64,000 bases of DNA from Bacilli bacterium (lineage in GTDB: Bacteria; Bacillota_I; Bacilli_A; RFN20; CAG-826), in NCBI GenBank assembly GCA_022641095.1, contig JALCDB010000001.1:174802-238801 (forward strand). The letters are read 5' to 3'. The notes beneath the pieces were generated by a model. It had not been told where the DNA came from. It saw nothing but the letters and a program-made list of their open reading frames with translations, and made no database searches. Both the position numbers and the translations under genes were made by a program. Shown here piece after piece: positions 36,655 to 46,251 of the stretch (the stretch's first letter is position 1; every line of letters begins with the position of its first letter).

Positions 36655-38376
36655 TCACGACATAAGGTACTTTAGCAAGCCCCAGAAACCTCGCTCATCG
36701 TAGATTTGGCGATAGAAGGACAGCTCGTCTTTGATGATGCCGTCGATCGCCCCCATGCTCCGAAGCTCCACGTCCGCGTTGTCGTCGGTGAGGCGGATGC
36801 CGCCGTCGGCGTACGGTTTGGCGTTATCGACGACGGAGCGGAGGTTGTATTTCATCGCTTCGTCGACCGGAAGCGTCTCGATGACCGCCGGAGTGAGATT
36901 CCGCGCCGATTCCGGATTCCTGAAGGCGAAGAACTCGAGATTGCCTCCCGTCTTGACGGATCGGCAGGACGGGAAAACGGAGGCCACCGTATCCCCGATC
37001 GCCGCGTTCACGCTTTGAGGGCCCTCGTCGATCATGTTGAAATTGAGGACCATGACCCCGTTATCGTTAAGATGGTCGTAAACCTCTTGGAAAAACTCGA
37101 CGCTCGCCATCTGGAAGGGGATCGAGATGCCACTATAGGGATCGGCCATGATGACGTCGTAGGTTTTGCTCGCATGGGTGATGAAGTAACGCCCATCGTC
37201 GCAATGGACGCTCTCCACCTCGTCGGTTATCCCGAAGTACTCGTGCGAGATATCGATGATTTTCTGATCGATCTCCACCCCTTCGATCGCGGTCCGGTAA
37301 GGCAGATAAAGATCGTTCTTGCACAAACTCGCATAGGTGCCCGTGCCATTGCCAAGGACCAAAATGTCCGCGGAACCCGTTTGGTCGATGCCCGCGTAAT
37401 AGGGGGCCGCCAAGGCGACGTCGTAATACATGCCGGTAAGGGCATCGTTCGGTTTTTTGATCGATTGGACGCCAAAGAGGACGTTGGTCGAGAAAGTAAG
37501 GGTCCCGTCGCCTTCGCGCTTGACTTGCAGATAGTTATAAACCGATTCCCCTTGATACACGAGATCCTCGTTCCAGAAAACGAAATTGCTGCCGGCGTCA
37601 AGAACGCCGCCCGTCACGGCTAGGACGAGCATCAACGGAATGACGATGGCTTTGCTGAGCGCGGACCCATGGACTCGTTTGCCGGGCTCCCTTTCCTTAA
37701 GCGGAACGCTCCCCTTATCCTCGGGTTTCCGCTTTCTCCCATCAAAGAAATCGATGAACCAAAAAACGTAATAGAGGAGCCCGACGATGACGAGAAGACC
37801 GCCGAAAAGGAGGAACGTCAAGGCGGTGCCGATCGTGGGGATGGTGACGAAAGTCGGCAGAAAAGTGCCGATGATGGAGCCGATGGTGTTCAGCGCCTCC
37901 AGCAAACCGACGGTCTTGCCAGACGTGTTTTTCTTCACCGCGCAGCGCTTCACCAAAGTCGGAGTGACCATGCCAAGGATAAGAAGGGGCGGCACGAAAA
38001 GGATCAGGCAAGTCAATAGAGACGACCAAATGAGAAGCCCATTATCGACGAACAAGGCCAAAAACGCCGTGAAAAGGGCGATTACGTAACGACCGAAGAA
38101 AGGAACGCAGCAAATATAGGCCCCGGCGATAAGGATCAATAGAAACAAATGGTCGACCCCCGGATGCTTGTCGGCGATCTTCCCGCCCCATAAGTTCCCT
38201 ATCGCCATCGCGATCATAATGGAGCCGATGATGATGGTCCAAATGATCTGGCTGCTCGAAAAATAAGGGGCCAGCAAGCGGCTGGCGCCTATTTCCACCG
38301 CCATGATCGAAGTCCCGCAAACGAACTCCGTCACGAAAAAGAAAACGTTCCTTTTCAAAAGTTTGCTTTCTAACAT
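36655..38376 (-). CDS. Membrane-spanning spermidine synthase-like protein (MFS/PMT fusion)
   Basis: N-terminal multi-TM half, then DILVLGNGTGTYASL...IEGVEIDQKIIDIS...VESVHCDDGRYFITHASKTYDVIMADPYSG. Start at MLESKLL preceded by AGGGGG SD. Confidence 0.88.
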   Translation of the reverse strand: MLESKLLKRNVFFFVTEFVCGTSIMAVEIGASRLLAPYFSSSQIIWTIIIGSIMIAMAIGNLWGGKIADKHPGVDHLFLLILIAGAYICCVPFFGRYVIALFTAFLALFVDNGLLIWSSLLTCLILFVPPLLILGMVTPTLVKRCAVKKNTSGKTVGLLEALNTIGSIIGTFLPTFVTIPTIGTALTFLLFGGLLVIVGLLYYVFWFIDFFDGRKRKPEDKGSVPLKEREPGKRVHGSALSKAIVIPLMLVLAVTGGVLDAGSNFVFWNEDLVYQGESVYNYLQVKREGDGTLTFSTNVLFGVQSIKKPNDALTGMYYDVALAAPYYAGIDQTGSADILVLGNGTGTYASLCKNDLYLPYRTAIEGVEIDQKIIDISHEYFGITDEVESVHCDDGRYFITHASKTYDVIMADPYSGISIPFQMASVEFFQEVYDHLNDNGVMVLNFNMIDEGPQSVNAAIGDTVASVFPSCRSVKTGGNLEFFAFRNPESARNLTPAVIETLPVDEAMKYNLRSVVDNAKPYADGGIRLTDDNADVELRSMGAIDGIIKDELSFYRQIYDERGFWGLLKYLMS

Positions 38377-38699
38377 GGATTCCAAACCCCCTTTTGCTTC
38401 TATTGATGAAATTATACAGGAAAAGGCATCCGACAATGAAAAATGACGGAATCCCGCTTCGCTATCCTATGGTTTTTAAAACCAAAACGAAAACCGCCTT
38501 CCTCCGACAGGGAGCCAAAATGTTTCCTTGCGAGGAAAAACATCGCCGCCAAAACGCGGTCTTTAAGGAAAAATGGGGATTGCTTTCATGGCATTTGGAA
38601 AAAGAGGGCCTTCGACGAACCATAATCGCTTTATTTTAATATGAATCGCGCGCGCGAAAATAGACTGGGCCAAAGGAGAAAGACGATAAGCGGTTTTGG

Positions 38700-38778
38700 T
38701 GAAAGCGCTTTCGGTTTTTTGTTGACGGACGGAGAAAGCGTTCCTATAATAATGATATGTTAGGAAATCGGTTTCCTA
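38700..38778 (+). promoter_or_regulatory. Regulated promoter: cre-like box, TTGACG-N17-TATAAT, class A operator at +1
   Basis: TGAAAGCGCTTTCG (38700-38713), TTGACG (38722-38727), TATAAT (38745-38750), TAGGAAATCGGTTTCCTA (38761-38778). Confidence 0.85.
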
Positions 38779-38882
38779 GAATGATGGGCCAAGAAAGCAA
38801 TCAATCAAGAAACCAAATTAAAGTCGGTATTTGAGGTTCATGCCCTTGAATATAAAACCCACAATTTGGGAGGGAAAAAAGT

Positions 38883-40439
38883 ATGAGAAAAACAAAAATC
38901 CTGTTTGTCTTGGCGGCAAGCGGACTTATGTTGTCGGCATGCGGAAGCACTAGCTCGTCAGCGAGTAGCCTTACCCCGTCGTCAACGTCCGCCTCAGCCT
39001 CTTCGAACGGCGGATCCACTTCAGAAAGTTCCTCTAGCCACAGCGCTAGTTCGTCGAGTCAGGCCAGTTCTTCCAGTTCCTCGAGTTCGTCGAGTCAGAC
39101 CAGTTCTTCCAGTTCCTCGAGTTCGTCGAGTTCTTCTTCGACTCCTTCCGTCGGAACGGACGTTTTCGTCACCGCGAGCAACGTTTTGGTCTACGGCGGC
39201 GAAGCGGTGGCCAAAACCGGTTACCTAACCTATTGGGCCGGCGATGGGGGAAACCTTACGAGTTCCAATTATGACGGCAGCACCATCACGATGAATTTCA
39301 CGATGGGGTGGGCTTGGTACGGCGTGCAACTGTTCTACATCGCCCCTTACGCCACTCCCAGCAACGACTATGCCATCTCGGCCACTATCAACTCGAGCGT
39401 CTCCGGCAGCGTCACGATCGACGGGAAAGCCGTGTCCCTGACGGCGAACGCGAACTATGACTTCAGCACCGACTTCACCCAAGGCAACGGAGCGACCTTC
39501 GGCATGCAAATGGGCGTTGACGGCACTCCGCTAGGAAACGCCACCGTCAGAATCTCGAATCTCAAAATCGTCGATAACACCAAAACCAACGTCTATCATG
39601 AAGTCACCTTCAAGAACGGCGACTCCGTCGTCGGCACGGTGCTTGCCAAGGAAGGCGAGACCCTTTGGACTTATCCGACCGATCCGACGCCGGCGGAAGG
39701 TTACGTCTTCGATGGCTGGTTCTACGGCGACACCGAATTCAAGCCAAGATCAGACGTCGTCAATGGCGATTTCACCGTAACCGCCAAATTCATCCAAAGT
39801 GCCACCTATTCCGTCAAGCTATATAACGGCGGCGAACTTCTCGACACCTTGACCGTCGCGGAAGGAAAAACCGTCACGATCCCTTCCGACCTTAATTATG
39901 GCTTCGCCCATAAGGCCAATGGCTGGTACAAAGACAGCGCCTTTGAAAACGCTTGGAATTTCGACACCGATACCATCACCGCCGAAACCAGCCTTTACGT
40001 CCGTACCGCCATCTATCCGGACGAGACTTACGAAAACAGCCAAGATCTTGGCTGGAAGATAGCCGACCAATACATGGCGATGCAAGACGATGGCTCCTTC
40101 CTCTATAGCGGGGAAGCCCCCTTCGGCGGAAGCGAAAGCTGGCACCGGCAAATCAACTTCGACAACGTGCCGGTCGGCGTCTCGGGCACAAACTACGCGC
40201 TGACGTTCGAATACAAGATGAACTATGCCGCGGATACGAAGATTTGGGACAATGTCGCCAATACCGACAACGGCACCACGACTTCCTTGGCCGTCGCCGC
40301 CTCTTGGACGAAGATCGCCATCAACTTCGCCGGCGGCGTCTTCAACGCCAACAGCAAACTATCATTTGAACTTGGAACCCAAAGCGGAAACGACACCGTC
40401 ACTTTCGCTCTCCGCGATGTCACCGTCGCGGCGGCCTGA
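38883..40439 (+). CDS. Lipoprotein with CBM-like and InlB-type repeat modules (putative glucan-binding)
   Basis: Lipobox LMLSACGS, poly-Ser linker, YVFDGWFYGDTEF/KANGWYKDSAFENAWNF (Flg_new/InlB repeats), flanking beta-sandwich modules; no catalytic domain recognised. Confidence 0.8.
   Translation: MRKTKILFVLAASGLMLSACGSTSSSASSLTPSSTSASASSNGGSTSESSSSHSASSSSQASSSSSSSSSSQTSSSSSSSSSSSSSTPSVGTDVFVTASNVLVYGGEAVAKTGYLTYWAGDGGNLTSSNYDGSTITMNFTMGWAWYGVQLFYIAPYATPSNDYAISATINSSVSGSVTIDGKAVSLTANANYDFSTDFTQGNGATFGMQMGVDGTPLGNATVRISNLKIVDNTKTNVYHEVTFKNGDSVVGTVLAKEGETLWTYPTDPTPAEGYVFDGWFYGDTEFKPRSDVVNGDFTVTAKFIQSATYSVKLYNGGELLDTLTVAEGKTVTIPSDLNYGFAHKANGWYKDSAFENAWNFDTDTITAETSLYVRTAIYPDETYENSQDLGWKIADQYMAMQDDGSFLYSGEAPFGGSESWHRQINFDNVPVGVSGTNYALTFEYKMNYAADTKIWDNVANTDNGTTTSLAVAASWTKIAINFAGGVFNANSKLSFELGTQSGNDTVTFALRDVTVAAA
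39048..39130 (+). repeat. 36-nt in-frame tandem repeat (2.3 copies) in Ser linker
   Basis: AGTTCGTCGAGTCA(G/A)(G/A)CCAGTTCTTCCAGTTCCTCG repeated at 39048-39083 and 39084-39119, partial third copy to 39130. Confidence 0.85.
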
Positions 40440-40465
40440 TCAATCCTTAGGTCCATTGCGCCATC

Positions 40466-40501
40466 ATAGGGGGCGAAGCAGCGTGATTGCTTTGCCCCTA
40501 T
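40466..40501 (+). other. Intercistronic hairpin without U-tract
   Basis: ATAGGGGGCGAAGCA-gcgtgat-TGCTTTGCCCCTAT between the lipoprotein and GH81 genes. Confidence 0.75.
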
Positions 40502-40534
40502 TCAATGCCATCGATCGATAAAAAGGAAAAACCT

Positions 40535-43495
40535 ATGAACAAAAACACAAAGAAATTCGTCGTCTCCGCCTTGTTGGCCTTAACCATGGCCGGAACGGTT
40601 TCCTGCTCCTGCTCCAGCGTCGGAGGATCTTCGGAATCGAGCGCGGGAGAAAGCCAATCGGCCGGAACCTCGTCCGAGGACGGAACTTCCGCCTCTTCAA
40701 GCGCCTCTTCCTCGAATAGCGACTCGTCCGCCTCTTCAAGTTCAAGCGGCTCTTCTTCCGGCTCAACGGGATCGTCCTCCGACTCCTCTTCGAGCGGCTC
40801 ATCGAGCTCATCTTCCTCCTCAAGCGGGGAAATCTCGCTCACGGGCGTCGAAAACGCCTCGACCCCGAAAGGCCGTTATTTCGATCCCCTGAAGGGGGTC
40901 AGCGCGAAAGGAGCCGACGGAGCCGACATCACGAGCGCGATCGATATTTCCGGCAACGTCGACTACAGCATCGCCGGCGATTACCCTCTCGTTTACACCG
41001 TCTCGGATAGCGGCAAGAAAGTCACCAAGAACCGGACCGTCACCGTCACGAACGACGGCTTAGGAAGCTATACCCGCAAGAAAGGATATGGCGAAGAAAA
41101 GACCATTGACGTCGGCAAGGGATCATATCTGGAAGGCAACAGCAACCTTATCGATTTCCGACCCGCCGACCCCTCATTCGTCGACGACGAATTGATTGAC
41201 GAGGCCCCGCTTCCGACCAATCGGTGGTGGAGCGGATTCGAAACCGCCAATTACGGCGGGGTGACGCTCGCGGCCACCAATCCCCTTTACGTGAAACTCA
41301 GCCCCTCGGGGGTCTCACTCACCAACAAAGGCACCGGCTTCACCCAGTATTTCACGGTCAGCGACACCTTCGGGGCCGCGCAGACCACCATGAGCCAATT
41401 CGCCCCCACTTTCAGCGACATCAGCGTCGCCTCCGCCTCAATGGGGTCCAGCCCCATCAGCAAAGTCATCGGCTACAGCGAGAACTCCGTTCGCCTTTCC
41501 ATGCGGAACAGTTCCGCCGGAGCCGATGAGTTGGTGGCCAACCTCGTGCAGGGATCGCCTTTCGTCTTCTTTGAGAGCGACTCCCACACCGTCAGCTTGA
41601 ACCTGCGCCTTGACGCGGTCACGAAACCCTATGTCTTCTATGACTTCTCCGGCAACGTCATCACCGACTCCTACACCGGAGACGGCATCGTGATCGAATT
41701 GCCGCAGGCCCATTGCGGCTACGCGACGACTTATCCTAACGTCGGCATTGGGGCCGCCCTTTATAAGGACTTCTATTACATCGTCAACGCCCCTAAGGGG
41801 TCCTCCTTCACTTTCTCGCGGCTCAAACACCCTTCAAACGAGTACAAAGACCATGTGGCCATCACGCTCAACGGATCGAATTACCTCTCCGTGGGGATGC
41901 TGCCGAGCCTCAGCGAGGCAAGCCTCTACCATGCGGCCGGCTACTCCTTCATCGACGCGGCCGATTCCTCCTTCAGCATCGACAAGGCGAAAGCCGAAGT
42001 CACCACCGCTTTCCATGAAACCGTCCAGCATGTCGACGGCGGAAGCGAAGAGCCGCTTCTGGCCCTGCTGCCGCACCAATGGAAGCATAGCGGCGCCGCT
42101 TTGACATCCAGCTCTTTCAAGACCATGCGGGGAACCAACAAGGTCCTTAAAGGCCGCACGTTCGCGACAACGAATGAGTTCCGGGGTCTTCTCCCCGGTT
42201 TCACAACCCCGCTCAATGGCGCTTTTAGCGCCGCGGACGCCAAAACCTACGCGACCAATTTGCTTAACGCCACCGTGCCGACGGGAAGCTTCGAAGATGG
42301 GGGCAAGAACTTCATCGACGCCCCAGGGCCATACTGGAACGCCAAAGCGCTTTACCCCCTTTCGCAAGCCATCTTGGCGATGAAGCAGCTCGGGGAGACC
42401 GAACTGACGGGCCAACTCGTCGCCCGCCTCAAGGCCGACATGGTCGATTGGTTCACCTATTCGGGGACCGATGACGACCGCTTCCTCTATTACGACGAAG
42501 TCTACGGCACGATGTATTACAGCAACGACGACTTCTCGACCGGCAGCCGCCTGAGCGACCACCACTTCACTTCGGGATATCTCGTTTACGCCTCGGCCGT
42601 CCTCTCGATGGTCGATGCCTCCTTCCTCAGCGATTACGGCGATATCGTGACCCTTTTGGCCCGCGATTACGCGGATTATCAGCGTAACGACGGAACCTAT
42701 CCTTATCTCCGCTCCTTCGACGCTTGGGCCGGCCATAGTTGGGCCGACGGCAGGGGCGACTTCGGCGATGGGAACGACGAGGAAAGCTCAGGCGAATCGC
42801 TGAATTCCTGGACCGCCGCTTACCTATTCGGAACGGTGTCGGGCAACCAGGGCATGGTCGACGCCGCCATTTATGGCTACACGACCGAGATGGAATCCGT
42901 GAAGCAATACTGGTTCAACTACGATGGCGACAATTGGGATGCCGGGCTTTCGAACCACACCCACGTCGTCGGCATCGTCTGGGGGGCCAAGAACGACTGC
43001 GCGACGTGGTTCGGCAGCAACCCCGAATTCATCTATGGGATCCATTGGCTTCCCACGGGCGAATATCTCACGGGCTATACTCTTGGAGACAAGGACGCCG
43101 CCACCTTCACGACCATCTATGACGAAATGCTCTCCAAGCTCAAAGGCACCATCCGCACCTGGTGGAGCAACATGTGGGCCATGCAGGCCCTCATCGATCC
43201 CGACGGCGCCGTCAGCGCCTTCGACAGCTCCAAGATCCTCGGCGACGATTATCCGTATGAACTCACGGGTTCGTACTGGATGGTGAACGCCCTCGCGGGG
43301 CTGGGGCGCAAGAGCCTCAACGATTACGCCGAACTGAAGGAGGGAATCGCCGCCTCGGTCTACGAAAAAGGCGGGACGAAGACCCTGCTGGCCTATAACA
43401 GCACCGCCTCCGCCCAAAACGTTCAGGTCGTGGTGAACGGCAACGTCGTCACCAAAACCATAGCCGCCAACAGCTACGCCAACTACAGCCTTTAA
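40535..43495 (+). CDS. GH81 endo-beta-1,3-glucanase, lipoprotein
   Basis: Lipobox GTVSCSC plus Ser linker; LPTNRWWSGFETANYGGVTLAATNPLYVKLS; WAGHSWADGRGDFGDGNDEESSGESLNSWTAAYLFG (GH81 catalytic region). Confidence 0.92.
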   Translation: MNKNTKKFVVSALLALTMAGTVSCSCSSVGGSSESSAGESQSAGTSSEDGTSASSSASSSNSDSSASSSSSGSSSGSTGSSSDSSSSGSSSSSSSSSGEISLTGVENASTPKGRYFDPLKGVSAKGADGADITSAIDISGNVDYSIAGDYPLVYTVSDSGKKVTKNRTVTVTNDGLGSYTRKKGYGEEKTIDVGKGSYLEGNSNLIDFRPADPSFVDDELIDEAPLPTNRWWSGFETANYGGVTLAATNPLYVKLSPSGVSLTNKGTGFTQYFTVSDTFGAAQTTMSQFAPTFSDISVASASMGSSPISKVIGYSENSVRLSMRNSSAGADELVANLVQGSPFVFFESDSHTVSLNLRLDAVTKPYVFYDFSGNVITDSYTGDGIVIELPQAHCGYATTYPNVGIGAALYKDFYYIVNAPKGSSFTFSRLKHPSNEYKDHVAITLNGSNYLSVGMLPSLSEASLYHAAGYSFIDAADSSFSIDKAKAEVTTAFHETVQHVDGGSEEPLLALLPHQWKHSGAALTSSSFKTMRGTNKVLKGRTFATTNEFRGLLPGFTTPLNGAFSAADAKTYATNLLNATVPTGSFEDGGKNFIDAPGPYWNAKALYPLSQAILAMKQLGETELTGQLVARLKADMVDWFTYSGTDDDRFLYYDEVYGTMYYSNDDFSTGSRLSDHHFTSGYLVYASAVLSMVDASFLSDYGDIVTLLARDYADYQRNDGTYPYLRSFDAWAGHSWADGRGDFGDGNDEESSGESLNSWTAAYLFGTVSGNQGMVDAAIYGYTTEMESVKQYWFNYDGDNWDAGLSNHTHVVGIVWGAKNDCATWFGSNPEFIYGIHWLPTGEYLTGYTLGDKDAATFTTIYDEMLSKLKGTIRTWWSNMWAMQALIDPDGAVSAFDSSKILGDDYPYELTGSYWMVNALAGLGRKSLNDYAELKEGIAASVYEKGGTKTLLAYNSTASAQNVQVVVNGNVVTKTIAANSYANYSL

Positions 43496-43515
43496 CGGTT
43501 GAACGAACAAAGATC

Positions 43516-43542
43516 AGCGCCACGAAAATGGCGCTTTTCTTT
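43516..43542 (+). terminator. Rho-independent terminator after GH81 gene
   Basis: AGCGCCAcgaaaaTGGCGCTTTTCTTTT. Confidence 0.85.
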
Positions 43543-43560
43543 TATTATGTTAAGTAGAAT

Positions 43561-43680
43561 GAGAAATCGGTTTCCTAAAAAACGTTAGCATTCATCGAAT
43601 AAACAAGCAAACATCAATGTTTTTAAATTGTGAAAGCGCTTATATTTAAGGTTGCGAAAGCGCTTTCCTTAACCTATACT
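43561..43680 (+). promoter_or_regulatory. Regulated promoter: class A operator, two cre-like boxes, TTGCGA-N17-TATACT
   Basis: GAGAAATCGGTTTCCTAA (43561-43578), TGAAAGCGCTTA (43631-), GAAAGCGCTTTC (43656-43667) inside the -35/-10 region TTGCGA (43652-43657)/TATACT (43675-43680). Confidence 0.8.
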
Positions 43681-43733
43681 TGTTTTGCATTTATTTATGG
43701 GAGAAGTGCATTCTCCCTTACAGGAGGGTTTCT

Positions 43734-45662
43734 ATGCATAAGTCCAAGAAACTGTTTACGATTCTATCTAGCGCGGCGCTGGCTTTAACGGTCGGCGGAG
43801 TCGCCATTGGCGTCGGCAGCGGAAAAGTCCGAGCCGCCGATGCCGAAGGAACCGCCACGATCGGTTCGCTGAGCGACTTCAACAGCGTGTTCGATGGAGG
43901 CGCCGGAAGCAGTGCCAAAGATATCACATTAACAGCCGACATCGATTTGGGTGGCATGTCATTTGGCATGGCTAAAATGGCAGGCGAATATACCGGGACT
44001 TTTGACGGCGGCGGCCACAAAATAACCAATTTCCTTGTCGGCGCAAATGCCGGTTTGTTCAACATTTCGTCCGGAACCATCAAAAATTTGACGCTTGAAT
44101 GCACCGCTAACGCCAACGGAACCTCGCCTTTGGCGTTTCAAAATAACGGTTCTATCACCGGATGTCACGTCGTTGAGACGGTCTCGTCCGCCTTAAACAC
44201 CCTTTCGTGCTATTTCTGCAACGGAACCGGAACGATCTCCGACTCCTACGCCCACTACATCTTCAATGCCTCCTGCCAAGGAACTAATTCCGTATTCCCT
44301 TTCTATCGCGAAGGCTCGCAGACGATCACCGACTCCTATTACACAAAGAACGACGCAACGACCGGCATAGCCATCGCAGCGAACGCTGGAGCCAGCGAAA
44401 CGGAACAGGTTTGCGGCGTGTCCATAGCCGACAAGATTATCACCATGGGCACCGATGGAACCCTTTCCGCTTCCACCTACGGATCGACCTATTCCGCGAT
44501 CGCGTGGACAATTGACGATGCTGGGGTTGCGACGCTGTCGAACGAAACGACCGACACGGTTACCATTTCGGGCGTAGCCGCCGGCACCGCGACGCTAACA
44601 TGCACTTATACATCCACTTTGGGAAGTTTCGCGAGTTCATCGACCATCACCGTACAAAACAGTACGGCCGTTTCGGACGTTAGCGTTTCCCCCACATCAA
44701 CATCTATATACGAAGGAGCCACCACACCCCTCACCGCTGCCCTGACCGGCAATGTTTACGACCACGTCGCATGGACAAGCGATGACGAAAGCCATGCGAC
44801 CGTCGCGGGAGACGGTTTAACCGCCACCGTAACCGGCGTCGCCGCCGGTTCGGCCAATGTCACGATTACCGTCTACGATTCAAGCAACGGCGTTTTGGCG
44901 AGCGCCTCATGCGCCGTGACGGTTAACGCCGCCGTGACGTTCGACCTCTACCTCGCCGTCAATTCATCCTTCTCTTGGACCGCCGAAACGGCCATCTTCT
45001 ACGGAGGAGGAATCGCCGAAACGTCTTTGGCCATGACCAATACCGGATACACGCTTCGCTTAAACGACGCCACCAATTCGAATACGCTGACCGAATATGA
45101 CCTTTATCATTTGAGCGTCAACGCTTCGGCCCTCGGCATGGTTGGCAAAACTGGCGTCTATATGCAAGCCAGCAACGGACAGAACGCTGGGCGTTGGGGC
45201 TCGGGCTACAACGTCGATTCCTACGTCAATGGCTTTGCGCTTTACACCCCTTTCCCTGCATCGGGCGCCCTTCAGAGCATTTGCACGGGTAACGGAGCCA
45301 AAGAAGGCATCGCTTGGGCCACCGGGCTTACCGATTGGAGAGACGCCAACGATTCGATCTGCTATCTCCTCGATGACGAGAACGAAGCCAAGAAGACGGC
45401 TATCCTCGATTCCTATAACGCCCTCTCGAGCAATGCGAAGACCTTCTTAGGGACCTTCACCGACGATACCGCCGATTACGATTCGACTTACGGCACCACG
45501 ATTTCCTATCTAAGCGCCGGCGGAAATCCCGCCATCGCCGTCTTCTCCGAGCTCCCCGACACCAAGTACACCATCCTCTTCGTCACCATCGGCGTCGCCG
45601 CGTTGGCGGTCGGCGGTTACTTCATCGTCAGGGCCGCGAGGAAAAGGAAAGGCAAAAACTGA
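43734..45662 (+). CDS. Secreted, membrane-anchored protein with GLUG-like and Big_2-like (Ig) domains
   Basis: MHKSKKLFTILSSAAL signal, GTFDGGGHKITNFLVGANAGLFN, SPTSTSIYEGATTPLTAALTG..HVAWTSDDESHATVAGDGLTATVTGVAAGSANVTITV, C-term TM plus RAARKRKGKN. SD AGGAGGG. Confidence 0.8.
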   Translation: MHKSKKLFTILSSAALALTVGGVAIGVGSGKVRAADAEGTATIGSLSDFNSVFDGGAGSSAKDITLTADIDLGGMSFGMAKMAGEYTGTFDGGGHKITNFLVGANAGLFNISSGTIKNLTLECTANANGTSPLAFQNNGSITGCHVVETVSSALNTLSCYFCNGTGTISDSYAHYIFNASCQGTNSVFPFYREGSQTITDSYYTKNDATTGIAIAANAGASETEQVCGVSIADKIITMGTDGTLSASTYGSTYSAIAWTIDDAGVATLSNETTDTVTISGVAAGTATLTCTYTSTLGSFASSSTITVQNSTAVSDVSVSPTSTSIYEGATTPLTAALTGNVYDHVAWTSDDESHATVAGDGLTATVTGVAAGSANVTITVYDSSNGVLASASCAVTVNAAVTFDLYLAVNSSFSWTAETAIFYGGGIAETSLAMTNTGYTLRLNDATNSNTLTEYDLYHLSVNASALGMVGKTGVYMQASNGQNAGRWGSGYNVDSYVNGFALYTPFPASGALQSICTGNGAKEGIAWATGLTDWRDANDSICYLLDDENEAKKTAILDSYNALSSNAKTFLGTFTDDTADYDSTYGTTISYLSAGGNPAIAVFSELPDTKYTILFVTIGVAALAVGGYFIVRAARKRKGKN

Positions 45663-45680
45663 TTAGCCGCCCTTAATAAA

Positions 45681-45716
45681 AGGCGTTCCTCATCCAAAAA
45701 GGAGGAGCGCCTTTTC
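45681..45716 (+). terminator. Rho-independent terminator
   Basis: AGGCGttCCTCatccaaaaaGGAGGagCGCCTTTTCT. Confidence 0.75.
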
Positions 45717-45756
45717 TAAACTCCGCATTCCCCCGCCAAAAGGTTACAATGAATCG

Positions 45757-46251
45757 ATGAAACAGTCCCTTATCTCACTGGAAAATCTGACAGCCGCCAA
45801 TCGAAAGAACGCATGGCTCATCGCTTTCGAGGCTTTCCTCATCGCGGCTCTAGGGGCCGCCACCGCTTTGATATACGTTTGCCAAACCAGAGCCACCCAA
45901 ACCATTTTCATTTGGGTGGGATCCATCATTTATATTCTTATTCTAACCATTTTCTTCTATGTTCTTTTCATGATGATCCGACCGCTAGGCAGTTACCGCC
46001 GTTTCATGAGAAGGGCGCTTTCCAAACCGCGTCCGCTCAATGACGTCAGCGTCCTTTCCTTGAGCGAGGAGAGGGAAACCTACAAAGGCTTCCCCTGCTT
46101 CTCCCTCCGCGTCAAAGAGCTGGACGAAGGCACCATTTGGAACGTCCGTTACGAATCTTCGGCGCCGATCGACGCCAAGATAGGCGGCATCTACGAAATC
46201 GAAACCTACGATGAGGTCCTCTGCGCGATAAAAGAGGAGAAACGGCCATGA
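45757..46251 (+). CDS. Hypothetical 2-TM membrane protein
   Basis: MKQSLISLENLTAANRKNAWLIAFEAFLIAALGAATALIYV..., first of a translationally coupled operon. Confidence 0.75.
   Translation: MKQSLISLENLTAANRKNAWLIAFEAFLIAALGAATALIYVCQTRATQTIFIWVGSIIYILILTIFFYVLFMMIRPLGSYRRFMRRALSKPRPLNDVSVLSLSEERETYKGFPCFSLRVKELDEGTIWNVRYESSAPIDAKIGGIYEIETYDEVLCAIKEEKRP

Noticed and set aside
38394-38639. 81-aa plus-strand ORF upstream of the glucan locus
   Set aside because: No RBS, no recognisable domain, mixed composition; probably intergenic.
38647-38656. Short CGCGCGCG tract as a possible regulatory or Z-DNA element
   Set aside because: Only a few dinucleotides long; no supporting context.
40498-40842. 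Minus-strand Glu-rich ORF (EEEDELDEPLEEESEDD)
   Set aside because: It is the reverse reading of the GH81 lipoprotein Ser linker.
41834-42736. 300-aa minus-strand ORF
   Set aside because: Antisense to GH81; the GH81 frame has clear catalytic motifs.
43680-43733. Upstream start MFCIYLWEKCILPYRRVS for the surface protein
   Set aside because: It overlaps the promoter -10; the ATG at 43734 has an AGGAGGG SD and a proper signal peptide.
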